Below, one piece after another: positions 1 to 6,135 of a DNA stretch of 10,571 bases; position 1 is the stretch's first letter; each line of letters starts with the position of its first letter. The position numbers and the translations under genes are program-made. The notes under the pieces were generated by a model. That model ran no database searches. It was not told the origin of the DNA and saw nothing but the letters and a program-made list of their open reading frames with translations. The stretch is from Hydrogenothermaceae bacterium (GTDB taxonomy: Bacteria > Aquificota > Aquificia > Aquificales > Hydrogenothermaceae): positions 1 through 10,571 of the forward strand of contig JALSSG010000162.1 in the NCBI GenBank assembly GCA_026984355.1, given 5' to 3'.

Positions 1-220
1 TGGTTTCCAGTATGCTATGGGATTTGATGAAGAAATCACTGACAACGACAAAGTTATAGAACTTGAAAACGGAGTAAAAATAGCTATTGACGAATTTAGT
101 GCACCATACATAAAGGGAGCTACTTTAGACTACGTAACAGACTTTATGGGTGGCGGATTTACTATTAAAAATCCAAATGCTTCTGGTTCTTGTGGTTGTG
201 GAAGCTCATTCTCTTGCTAA
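1..220 (+). CDS. IscA/HesB-family iron-sulfur cluster assembly protein, C-terminal part (5' end outside window)
   Basis: The reading frame is open from base 2 to a TAA at 218-220, so this is the last 72 residues of a gene that starts before the window. The fragment begins GFQYAMGFDE, the middle of an A-type carrier domain, and ends with GSCGCGSSFSC, whose C-x-C (codons 191-193 and 197-199) is the conserved C-terminal cysteine pair that helps hold an Fe-S cluster or iron. The first conserved cysteine, usually about 60-70 residues upstream, lies outside the window. A-type carriers accept clusters from a scaffold and pass them to apo-enzymes in the cytoplasm. An extra cysteine is the very last residue. 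Family membership is firm; whether it is IscA, ErpA, SufA or a HesB-type paralogue cannot be told from the fragment. The ATG at 17 is an internal methionine, not the start. The gene converges on dnaJ. Confidence 0.85.
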   Translation, partial: GFQYAMGFDEEITDNDKVIELENGVKIAIDEFSAPYIKGATLDYVTDFMGGGFTIKNPNASGSCGCGSSFSC

Positions 221-226
221 AGATTT

Positions 227-246
227 GCGGCCTTAAGGCCGCTTTA
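227..246 (+). terminator. GC-rich hairpin after the iscA-type gene
   Basis: Bases 227-232 (GCGGCC) pair with 237-242 (GGCCGC) around a TTAA loop; the whole 227-242 segment is a perfect 16-bp palindrome. It starts 6 nt after the iscA-type stop and is followed by a short TTTA. Such a GC-rich stem stands out against the AT-rich surroundings. It lies between two convergent genes and abuts the dnaJ stop at 244-246. The T-tract is short on the plus side and absent on the minus side (AAATCT), so it should work better for the plus-strand gene; a two-way role is possible. Confidence 0.7.
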
Positions 247-1125
247 TACTAAATAAACCTTTATATACAGATTGCCAAAATTACCCTTCCTATCTCTAAA
301 ACCTCTACCTTTAATTAAAAAGGTTTCCTTATCCTCTGTGTTTTCTGGAATTCTTATAGAAAGCAAATTTCCATTTAAATCATAAAAATTTAGATATAAA
401 GGTAAACTGTCTTTTTTTATCTTTATGTCTTTGTATAAGTTAAGTCCTTTTTTTTTGAATTTAGGATGTTTATAAAATTTTACTTTTAGATATAAATTAC
501 CAATTTTTCCTTTTATTTTATTTCCAGCATTTTCAAGCATCAGGACTTCTTTTTCATCTATACCTGCAGGAATTTCTATAGATTTTTCAATGTAATTTTC
601 TAGTAAACCTTTACCTTCACATAATTGACATGGATTTTCTATTGTAAATCCTTTAGTCTTACAGGAAACGCATGGAAGTTTTATATTTAAATAGCTTATA
701 TAACCTTTTCCATTACATAAATCGCACCTCTTTAATCTACTTTTGTCTGAAATTCCTGTTCCACTACAGTTATTACATTCCTCAACTCTTTTGTATCTTA
801 CTTTTTTTATTGTTCCCTGATATGCTTCTTCTAAGGTGAGTTTTAATGTTCTATTTATATCAGGTTTTATATCCTTTACAACCAGATTTTCTAAAAACTT
901 TTCTAAAGTTCTTTTCAAACTACTATTTTCTTTAACAGATTTGTCATACAGCTTTCTCTTTTCTGGGTCTATTAAAGTCTTGTAAGCCTGTGTTATTAGT
1001 TTAAACTTTTCGCTATCATTTTTAGAAATATCTGGATGATATTTTTTTGCAAGTTTTCTATATGCTTCCTTTATTTCTTCTACAGATGCATTTTCAGATA
1101 CACCAAGAAGTTTATAAAAGTTCAT
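244..1125 (-). CDS. dnaJ: DnaJ-type co-chaperone with zinc finger but no Gly/Phe linker
   Basis: This 293-residue Hsp40 would stimulate DnaK ATP hydrolysis and deliver unfolded clients in the cytoplasm. The J domain fills residues 1-62 with HPD at 30-32. A cysteine-rich zinc domain follows with pairs C117/C120, C134/C137, C152/C155 and C166/C169. Repeats 1, 2 and 4 are full CxxCxGxG; repeat 3 reads CVSCKTKG and has lost one glycine. Residues 175-293 form the C-terminal client-binding beta domain, with the typical IEIPAGID and GRGF segments. Classical DnaJ is about 370-380 residues. Here the Gly/Phe-rich linker after the J domain is replaced by a Lys/Glu-rich stretch (residues 63-85) and the C-terminal tail is missing. 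The start lies 3 nt after the grpE stop, so the two are probably cotranscribed. dnaK is not in the window. It could be a second, specialised DnaJ beside a full-length one elsewhere. Confidence 0.88.
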   Translation of the reverse strand: MNFYKLLGVSENASVEEIKEAYRKLAKKYHPDISKNDSEKFKLITQAYKTLIDPEKRKLYDKSVKENSSLKRTLEKFLENLVVKDIKPDINRTLKLTLEEAYQGTIKKVRYKRVEECNNCSGTGISDKSRLKRCDLCNGKGYISYLNIKLPCVSCKTKGFTIENPCQLCEGKGLLENYIEKSIEIPAGIDEKEVLMLENAGNKIKGKIGNLYLKVKFYKHPKFKKKGLNLYKDIKIKKDSLPLYLNFYDLNGNLLSIRIPENTEDKETFLIKGRGFRDRKGNFGNLYIKVYLV

Positions 1126-1128
1126 CTC

Positions 1129-1728
1129 TTAGGTTACTTCCTCTTTTTCATCAGGAGATAAAGCTACTACTACTTTAGCTGGTCTGATAACCTTTCCTTT
1201 GAATTTATATCCTTTTTGGATTACTTTTACTATTTCATTTGGTTTATGTTCTCTTGAATATATAGTTTCCAACACCTCATGTTCCATTGGGTTAAATTCT
1301 CCAGAAGTTTCTATAGCTTCTATACCATGTTCTTTTAAAAATCTAACAAGCTGGTAGTGTATCATCTCTATACCTTGCATTAGAGCATCAACATCCTGAG
1401 ATAGTTTTGCACTTTCTAAAGCTTTCTCAAAGTTATCCAGTATTTCAAGAAATCCTTTAGCAACTTTTAGCACACTTTCTTCTTTTAATTCTTCCTTTTC
1501 TTTTTGTACTCTCTTTTTATAAGCTTCAAAATCCTGTTGCAGAGATTGGTAGAGCATACTTAATTTTTTAGCTGCTTCTTCAGTTTTCTCTAATTTTTTC
1601 TTTAACTCTTCTATCTGTTTTTTCAGTTTTTCAACGTTTTCTTGTTCTTCCTGTTTTTCTTCTTTTTTTTCTTCCTGTAATTCTTCTTGATTTTGATTTT
1701 GTATATTTTTGTTTTCTTTTTCTTCCAT
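1129..1728 (-). CDS. grpE: GrpE, nucleotide exchange factor of DnaK
   Basis: GrpE releases ADP from DnaK and so resets the chaperone cycle. The 199-residue protein starts with about 30 residues almost entirely of Glu, Lys, Gln and Asn, followed by a long charged coiled coil (about 31-85). The dimer core motifs QQDFEAYKKR (64-73) and LEILDNFEKAL come next. The C-terminal beta domain carries the family signature around VIQKGYKFKGKVIRPAKVVV. The length is normal for the family. The ATG at 1728 is preceded by AGAGGGG about 8 nt upstream on the minus strand, a good ribosome site. It is first in a grpE-dnaJ pair reading away from dnaG. No HrcA/CIRCE element (TTAGCACTC-N9-GAGTGCTAA) is present upstream, so any heat-shock control must use something else. 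Confidence 0.96.
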   Translation of the reverse strand: MEEKENKNIQNQNQEELQEEKKEEKQEEQENVEKLKKQIEELKKKLEKTEEAAKKLSMLYQSLQQDFEAYKKRVQKEKEELKEESVLKVAKGFLEILDNFEKALESAKLSQDVDALMQGIEMIHYQLVRFLKEHGIEAIETSGEFNPMEHEVLETIYSREHKPNEIVKVIQKGYKFKGKVIRPAKVVVALSPDEKEEVT

Positions 1729-1790
1729 TTATTTACCCCTCTTTGTTTATTTTGTTTTCGTGGTTATATAATTTTTTTCATTAAGTAATC

Positions 1791-1814
1791 TTGTCAAGAT
1801 TGTAATACTGACAA
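1791..1814. promoter_or_regulatory. Imperfect 24-bp palindrome in the grpE-dnaG divergent region, possible operator
   Basis: TTGTCA at 1791-1796 is mirrored by TGACAA at 1809-1814. Inside, ATT (1799-1801) mirrors AAT (1804-1806), so 9 of the 12 symmetric positions pair. This form suits a dimeric regulator. It overlaps the likely -35 of the dnaG promoter and contains TTGACA, a perfect -35 hexamer, on the minus strand (1797 down to 1792). I recognise no known operator: it is not CIRCE and is unlike Fur or PerR boxes. It may be chance in AT-rich DNA. Confidence 0.4.
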
Positions 1815-1829
1815 ATATTATTCTATAAC
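1800..1829 (+). promoter_or_regulatory. Candidate sigma-70 promoter for dnaG-rpoD
   Basis: TATAAC at 1824-1829 matches the -10 consensus at five of six bases. TTGTAA at 1800-1805 is an 18-nt spacer upstream and matches the -35 at four of six. Transcription would start near 1836, giving a leader of about 14 nt that just includes the GGAG ribosome site. An alternative -35, TTGTCA at 1791, needs a spacing that is too long. Confidence 0.4.
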
Positions 1830-1840
1830 ATTTAAAAATC

Positions 1841-1844
1841 GGAG
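1841..1844 (+). promoter_or_regulatory. Ribosome binding site of dnaG
   Basis: GGAG lies 5 nt before the ATG at 1850. It fixes that start; no other in-frame start sits closer to a Shine-Dalgarno sequence. Confidence 0.7.
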
Positions 1845-1849
1845 AAAAA

Positions 1850-3433
1850 ATGGGCATATCCCCAGAAACTATTGAAGAAGTACAAAAAACTGCTAATGTT
1901 TATGATGTTATTTCTGATTATTTGGATTTGAAAAGAACAGGTTCTTCTTATAGTTCATTGTGCCCTTTTCATGCTGAGAAAACACCTTCATTCTTTGTAT
2001 CTTCTGATAAAAACATATGGAAATGTTTTGGATGTGGGAAAGGTGGAGATGCTATAAAATTCATAATGGAATATGAAGGATTGTCATTTACAGAAGCTAT
2101 TATAAAATTAGCAGAAAAATACGGCATCGAAATAAAGTATACAGATGGTACAAAGGACAGTGCTGTTTTAAAAGGACTTTTCAAGGTAGCAGAAAAGATT
2201 TCTGAATTTTACTTTAATCAGTTAAAAAAATCATATGAAGCAAAAGATTATTTATTAAATAAAAGAAATCTATCTGCAGAAGTTATAAAACAGTTTCAAT
2301 TGGGATACTGTCCTGAAAATATTGAAAAATTACTAGAATTTTGTAAAAAAGAAAATATAAGTTTAGAAGATTTAGAAAAAATAGGAGTTTTGACTAAAAA
2401 AGATGGAAAATTAAGGGATATATTTTCAGGTAGAATAATCTTCCCAATAAGAGATATTAGAGGAAGGGTTGTAGCTTTTGGTGGTAGAGCTATAAAAGAA
2501 AATCAAAATCCAAAGTATATAAATTCTCCTGAAACACAGCTTTACAAAAAAAGAGAAGTTCTATATGGCTTATATGAAGCAAGAGATTACATAAGAGAGG
2601 CAAAAACGGCAATCTTAGTAGAAGGTTATGTAGATGTTTTATCCTTATACCAGATAGGAATAAAAAATGTAGTAGCACCTTTAGGAACATCACTAACTAA
2701 AGAACATGCTAAGCAGATAAAAAAATTTGCTAATAAAGTTATTCTTATGTTTGATTCTGACAAAGCAGGAAAAAAAGCGGTAATATCTGCATCAAAAGTA
2801 TTTTTATCTTACGATGTTGATGTTTTTTATGCTCGTATTGAAGATGGAAAAGATGCAGATCAACTGGCTCAAGGTGGATATAAACTGGTACAAAACACTA
2901 TAAATAATGCAAAAGATATATTTTTATTTTTAATAGACCAATTGGAAAAATTAAATAGTGAAAATTTACAAAAAAACGAAAATTTGTTGAAAAAAAGATA
3001 CAAACTTATAAATTTATATTTAGAGCTTTTAGCCTATGTAAGGAATACTGCTAAAAGAATAGTATATCATCAGGCTTTATCTGAAGCCACTGGAATACCA
3101 CTTGAAGCTTTATCGTATGATACAGTTTTTGAAGAAAAAGAGGATGGAGATAACTTGATAGAAGATAAACTTTCTATAAGAGAAAAGATAGTGCTAAAAT
3201 CTCTTCTTTATCATAAAGATGAGATATTGAAATATATATCAGATTTTAGTAAAATATCAGATTCTGGATATTTCTTACATCTTGTAGATTTGATAATCAA
3301 CCAACAGCTTTCGGAAGAAGAAAAGAATATGATTGAATCTTTTAATGTTAAACATGATTTAGATGTTGCTCTTGAAACAATACAAATCATGGAAAAAATA
3401 CACAGGAAAAAATCTGTAATTTCTTTTTTATAA
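1850..3433 (+). CDS. dnaG: DnaG DNA primase
   Basis: DnaG makes the short RNA primers for leading- and lagging-strand synthesis at the replication fork. The 527-residue protein opens with a CHC2 zinc-binding domain: C38, H41, C59 and C62, in CPFHAEKTPSF and CFGCGKGGD. The primase core follows, with FPIRDIRGRVVAFGGRAI (198-215). The TOPRIM catalytic fold carries E258 in VEGYVDVLSL and D302/D304 in FDSDKAG, the acidic residues that bind magnesium. From about residue 360 the C-terminal part is Lys/Glu-rich and poorly conserved, as expected for the helicase-interaction region. It is about 50 residues shorter than the E. coli enzyme (581), a normal variation. rpoD follows after 27 nt on the same strand, the usual macromolecular-synthesis pairing; rpsU is absent upstream. 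Confidence 0.97.
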   Translation: MGISPETIEEVQKTANVYDVISDYLDLKRTGSSYSSLCPFHAEKTPSFFVSSDKNIWKCFGCGKGGDAIKFIMEYEGLSFTEAIIKLAEKYGIEIKYTDGTKDSAVLKGLFKVAEKISEFYFNQLKKSYEAKDYLLNKRNLSAEVIKQFQLGYCPENIEKLLEFCKKENISLEDLEKIGVLTKKDGKLRDIFSGRIIFPIRDIRGRVVAFGGRAIKENQNPKYINSPETQLYKKREVLYGLYEARDYIREAKTAILVEGYVDVLSLYQIGIKNVVAPLGTSLTKEHAKQIKKFANKVILMFDSDKAGKKAVISASKVFLSYDVDVFYARIEDGKDADQLAQGGYKLVQNTINNAKDIFLFLIDQLEKLNSENLQKNENLLKKRYKLINLYLELLAYVRNTAKRIVYHQALSEATGIPLEALSYDTVFEEKEDGDNLIEDKLSIREKIVLKSLLYHKDEILKYISDFSKISDSGYFLHLVDLIINQQLSEEEKNMIESFNVKHDLDVALETIQIMEKIHRKKSVISFL

Positions 3434-3444
3434 AAAATTTTTTC

Positions 3445-3450
3445 AGGAGG
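3445..3450 (+). promoter_or_regulatory. Strong ribosome binding site of rpoD
   Basis: A perfect AGGAGG lies 10 nt before the ATG at 3461. A second in-frame ATG at 3467 would be 16 nt away, which favours the first. No terminator is visible between dnaG and this site, so rpoD is probably read from the dnaG transcript with its own efficient initiation. Confidence 0.75.
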
Positions 3451-3460
3451 CAGGTGCTCA

Positions 3461-5197
3461 ATGAACATGCATGAACGAGATGATGTAAGAAAACTCATCA
3501 TGCTCGCAAAAGAAAAAGGTTATGTAACTTACAAAGAACTAAACGAAACCATCGACGAAGATATACTCCTATCTGAAGAGCTGGATGCTCTAATAGAATA
3601 CCTAAATGAACTAAATATCGATGTAGTTGATGAAGGAAAGCCTGAAGAAATTTCATCATCTGATGTAAGTAATGAAGACTATTTAGGCATTGACTTTTCT
3701 GATGATGTATGGGCTAAAACAGATGACCCGGTAAAGCTTTATTTAAAAGAAATGGGTAAAATTCCTCTACTTACAAGGGAGCAGGAAATACAGCTTGCAA
3801 AAGAGATAGAAAGAGGAAGAAAGATAGTCTTTAGAGGATTACTTAGGACTTCTTTCCTTATTGATAAAATACTTGATGAGTGGGCAAAAATAGCTGATGG
3901 AAAAATGAAAGTCAAGGATTTTATCAATATAAACATAAATGAAGATGAAGATGAAAACTCCTATGATGAAGCATTAGATGCGATAACAAAAGATTTTATT
4001 CAAAAAGGTCTTGAGCTTGCTAAAATGTACAGAGATTTAAAAGATTTAGAACTGAAAGTAATACAAAACCCAGACAATATAGAGCTTAGAAAAGAGTTTA
4101 TCTATCAGCATGCTAAAGTTAACAGGTTTATCAAAAAGCTAAATATAAAGTTTACTAAGATAGATAAGTTTGCTGATGAGTTAAAAGAGCTATACCAGAG
4201 ATACAAAAGAAGACAAAAAGACTATGAAAAAAGGATTAAAAAGATTGCCCAAATATATCCAGATGTAGAAAGAGTTTTAAAAGGTGATTATGATGATGAA
4301 ATACTAAAAAGAATTGAAGAGCATGGATTTTCTTTTGGAAGGTTTGAAATTTTAAGAACAGAAACGTTAAAGATAAAAAATGAGTTAGAAGAGATAAAAG
4401 AAAAAATAGGAACAATTCCTTCAGAACTACAACATATAATCGATATCATCCAGGAAGGAAGACATATAGTAAATACAACAAAACAGCTAATTGTTCAATC
4501 AAATCTAAGACTTGTAGTTTCTATAGCTAAAAAATATACCAATAGAGGTTTACAGTTCCTTGACCTTATTCAGGAAGGAAATATAGGACTTATGAAAGCT
4601 GTTGATAAATTTGATTATAAAAAAGGATATAAGTTTTCTACTTATGCTACATGGTGGATAAGACAGGCTATAACAAGAGCAATAGCAGACCAGGCAAGAA
4701 CAATAAGAATTCCTGTTCACATGATAGAGACTATAAACAAAATAATTAGAGTATCAAGACAGATGTTCCAGGAACTAGGTAGAGAACCAACACCAGAAGA
4801 AATAGCGAAGAAAGTTGGTATGCCTCCTGAAAAAGTTAGAAAAATATTGAGAACATCTCAAGAACCTATATCTTTAGAAACACCAATAGGAGATGATGAT
4901 GAATCCCACCTTGGAGATTTTATAGAAGACAAATCTGTAATGTCTCCAGAAAAATATGTAATCAGACAGGCTTTAAGAGCACAGCTTGAAGAAGTTTTAT
5001 CTACTCTGTCAGAAAGAGAAGAACAGGTGTTAAGGTACAGATTTGGTCTTGAAGATGATACAGAGTATACTTTAGAACAGGTAGGTAAGAAATTTGGTGT
5101 AACTAGAGAAAGAATAAGACAGATAGAGGCAAAAGCTTTAAGAAAATTAAGACATCCAAATAGAGCTAAATACTTAAGACCTTTCTGTGAGGACTAA
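3461..5197 (+). CDS. rpoD: RpoD, primary (housekeeping) sigma factor
   Basis: This 578-residue sigma-70 directs RNA polymerase to housekeeping promoters. Residues 1-60 resemble region 1.1 (RKLIMLAKEKGYVTYKELNE), found only in primary sigmas. Region 1.2 starts at DPVKLYLKEMG (89-99). A long variable insert (about 130-320, charged and helical) precedes region 2. Region 2 includes SNLRLVVSIAKKYTNRGLQF and the -10-melting segment FSTYATWWIRQAITRAIADQ (392-411). Region 3 runs from RTIRIPVHMIETINK. Region 4.2 carries the -35-binding helix-turn-helix TLEQVGKKFGVTRERIRQIE (537-556), and the protein ends in a typical KLRHPNRAKYLRPF tail. All of this marks it as group 1 rather than an alternative sigma. 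It is the last gene of the dnaG-rpoD unit and is closed by a hairpin terminator. Confidence 0.98.
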   Translation: MNMHERDDVRKLIMLAKEKGYVTYKELNETIDEDILLSEELDALIEYLNELNIDVVDEGKPEEISSSDVSNEDYLGIDFSDDVWAKTDDPVKLYLKEMGKIPLLTREQEIQLAKEIERGRKIVFRGLLRTSFLIDKILDEWAKIADGKMKVKDFINININEDEDENSYDEALDAITKDFIQKGLELAKMYRDLKDLELKVIQNPDNIELRKEFIYQHAKVNRFIKKLNIKFTKIDKFADELKELYQRYKRRQKDYEKRIKKIAQIYPDVERVLKGDYDDEILKRIEEHGFSFGRFEILRTETLKIKNELEEIKEKIGTIPSELQHIIDIIQEGRHIVNTTKQLIVQSNLRLVVSIAKKYTNRGLQFLDLIQEGNIGLMKAVDKFDYKKGYKFSTYATWWIRQAITRAIADQARTIRIPVHMIETINKIIRVSRQMFQELGREPTPEEIAKKVGMPPEKVRKILRTSQEPISLETPIGDDDESHLGDFIEDKSVMSPEKYVIRQALRAQLEEVLSTLSEREEQVLRYRFGLEDDTEYTLEQVGKKFGVTRERIRQIEAKALRKLRHPNRAKYLRPFCED

Positions 5198-5203
5198 TAT
5201 ATA

Positions 5204-5226
5204 CCGCCCTGTTTTTGGGCGGTTTT
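5204..5226 (+). terminator. Rho-independent terminator of rpoD
   Basis: CCGCCC (5204-5209) pairs with GGGCGG (5217-5222) around a 7-nt loop, followed directly by TTTT. It starts 6 nt after the rpoD stop. The T-tract overlaps the stop codon of the convergent CDF gene (5225-5227), so the two transcription units share this boundary. On the minus strand no U-rich tail follows the stem. Confidence 0.88.
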
Positions 5227-6133
5227 AATGAATGTTTTCACATCTAAAATTCTTGGTTTCTGGCTGTATGGTTATATGGTTTATTCCTTTATTTTTCAAA
5301 ATTTCTGTTATCTGCTTAATAATGCTTTCAATTTTTTCAATAGGAGTGTTAGGGTTTAAAGTAATATGACCTGTAAAATATATATCTTTAGATGAAAGAG
5401 CCCATACATGAATATCATGTATTTCTTTAACTTCTGGTATTTTTATAATCTCACTTTTTATATCTTCAACATCAATGTTTGCTGGAACACCTTCCATAAG
5501 TATATTGTAGCTTTTTCTTAAAACAGGAATAGTTTCCTTTAATATATAAAGACTGAATAATAAAGATAGTATAGGGTCTATCCAGTATAAACCTGTATAA
5601 TACATAGCAATTCCACCTAAAGCAACAGCTAAAGAAATACCAGCATCACTTACAAGGTGCAAATAGGCAGCTGTTATGTTAAGGTCGTGCTCATGCTCAT
5701 GGTTATGCTCATGGTTGTGTATATGAAAGTGAAAACCGAGTATCAGTGCAGAAAGTCCATTTATAAAGAAAGCTAAAAATCCAAAAAATATAACGTATAG
5801 ACTTTTTATCTCTTCAGGAGATATAAGTCTTTCTATACTTGTTAATATAATAAGGAATATAGCCCCTACTAAAAATCCTGAATTTACAAATCCAGCTAAA
5901 GCCTCTGCTCTAAGGTATCCGTATGTCATTTTTTTTGTTGGTTTTTTCTTCATCCATATGGCAGCAATAAAAGCTATAATCAAAGACAGTACATCTTGAA
6001 AATTATGAACAGCATCGGTTATAAGAGCGATTGAATGACTTATAATTCCAAAGGAAAGCTGAAGGACAACAATGATTATATTTAAAACAATAGCTATAAA
6101 TAATTTTCTTGTATTTGTTAGTTCTGTGTTCAT
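5225..6133 (-). CDS. Cation diffusion facilitator (CDF) metal/proton antiporter, CzcD/ZitB-like
   Basis: The 302-residue inner-membrane protein probably exports Zn2+ (or Co2+, Cd2+ and similar ions) in exchange for protons. It has about six hydrophobic segments and a cytoplasmic C-terminal domain. The transport site shows as H43/D47 in AVHNFQD (TM2) and H159/D163 in LHLVSDAG (TM5); this HxxxD pair in both helices is typical of zinc-preferring members. Between TM4 and TM5 lies a histidine-rich loop, residues 135-150, with eight histidines in 16 positions, thought in this family to collect metal ions. The C-terminal domain has HDIHVWALSS (239-248), the conserved regulatory metal-site region. 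It starts 2 nt after the phoD-type stop, with only a weak AAAGAG upstream, so it is probably co-expressed with phoD. The exact metal cannot be read from the sequence. Confidence 0.92.
   Translation of the reverse strand: MNTELTNTRKLFIAIVLNIIIVVLQLSFGIISHSIALITDAVHNFQDVLSLIIAFIAAIWMKKKPTKKMTYGYLRAEALAGFVNSGFLVGAIFLIILTSIERLISPEEIKSLYVIFFGFLAFFINGLSALILGFHFHIHNHEHNHEHEHDLNITAAYLHLVSDAGISLAVALGGIAMYYTGLYWIDPILSLLFSLYILKETIPVLRKSYNILMEGVPANIDVEDIKSEIIKIPEVKEIHDIHVWALSSKDIYFTGHITLNPNTPIEKIESIIKQITEILKNKGINHITIQPETKNFRCENIH
5694..5717. repeat. Two-unit 12-bp tandem repeat encoding the His loop of the CDF protein
   Basis: TGCTCATGGTTA (5694-5705) is followed directly by TGCTCATGGTTG (5706-5717), one mismatch in 12. 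Each unit encodes an Asn-His-Glu-His block on the minus strand, and a partial third copy (TGCTCA) precedes them. The 12-bp period keeps the frame, so slippage here could change the number of histidines without breaking the gene. Confidence 0.75.
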
Positions 6134-6135
6134 CT

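Noticed and set aside
17..220. ATG at 17 as the start of a 67-residue protein
   Set aside because: The frame is open to the window edge and the codons before the ATG (GFQYA) continue the IscA-type domain, so the ATG is internal.
1600..1728. Pyrimidine-rich tract (TTCTTC/TTTTTC) as a repeat or regulatory element
   Set aside because: It is simply the reverse complement of the Glu/Lys-rich codons at the start of grpE.
1761..1797. Consensus promoter for grpE from TTGACA (1797 down to 1792) with TATATA or TATAAC downstream
   Set aside because: The -35 is perfect but the spacer to either -10 is 21-23 nt, too long for a normal sigma-70 promoter; left as part of the regulatory region only.
1729..1849. 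CIRCE heat-shock element upstream of grpE
   Set aside because: No TTAGCACTC/GAGTGCTAA arms are present; the palindrome found has different arms and spacing.
1969..3501. Minus-strand open frames at 1969-2184, 2490-2693 and 3211-3501
   Set aside because: They lie antisense inside dnaG or across the dnaG-rpoD junction, have no convincing ribosome sites and no recognisable protein features.
3739..3936. Minus-strand open frame inside rpoD
   Set aside because: Antisense to region 1.2 of rpoD, with low-complexity hydrophobic/serine content and no support as a gene.
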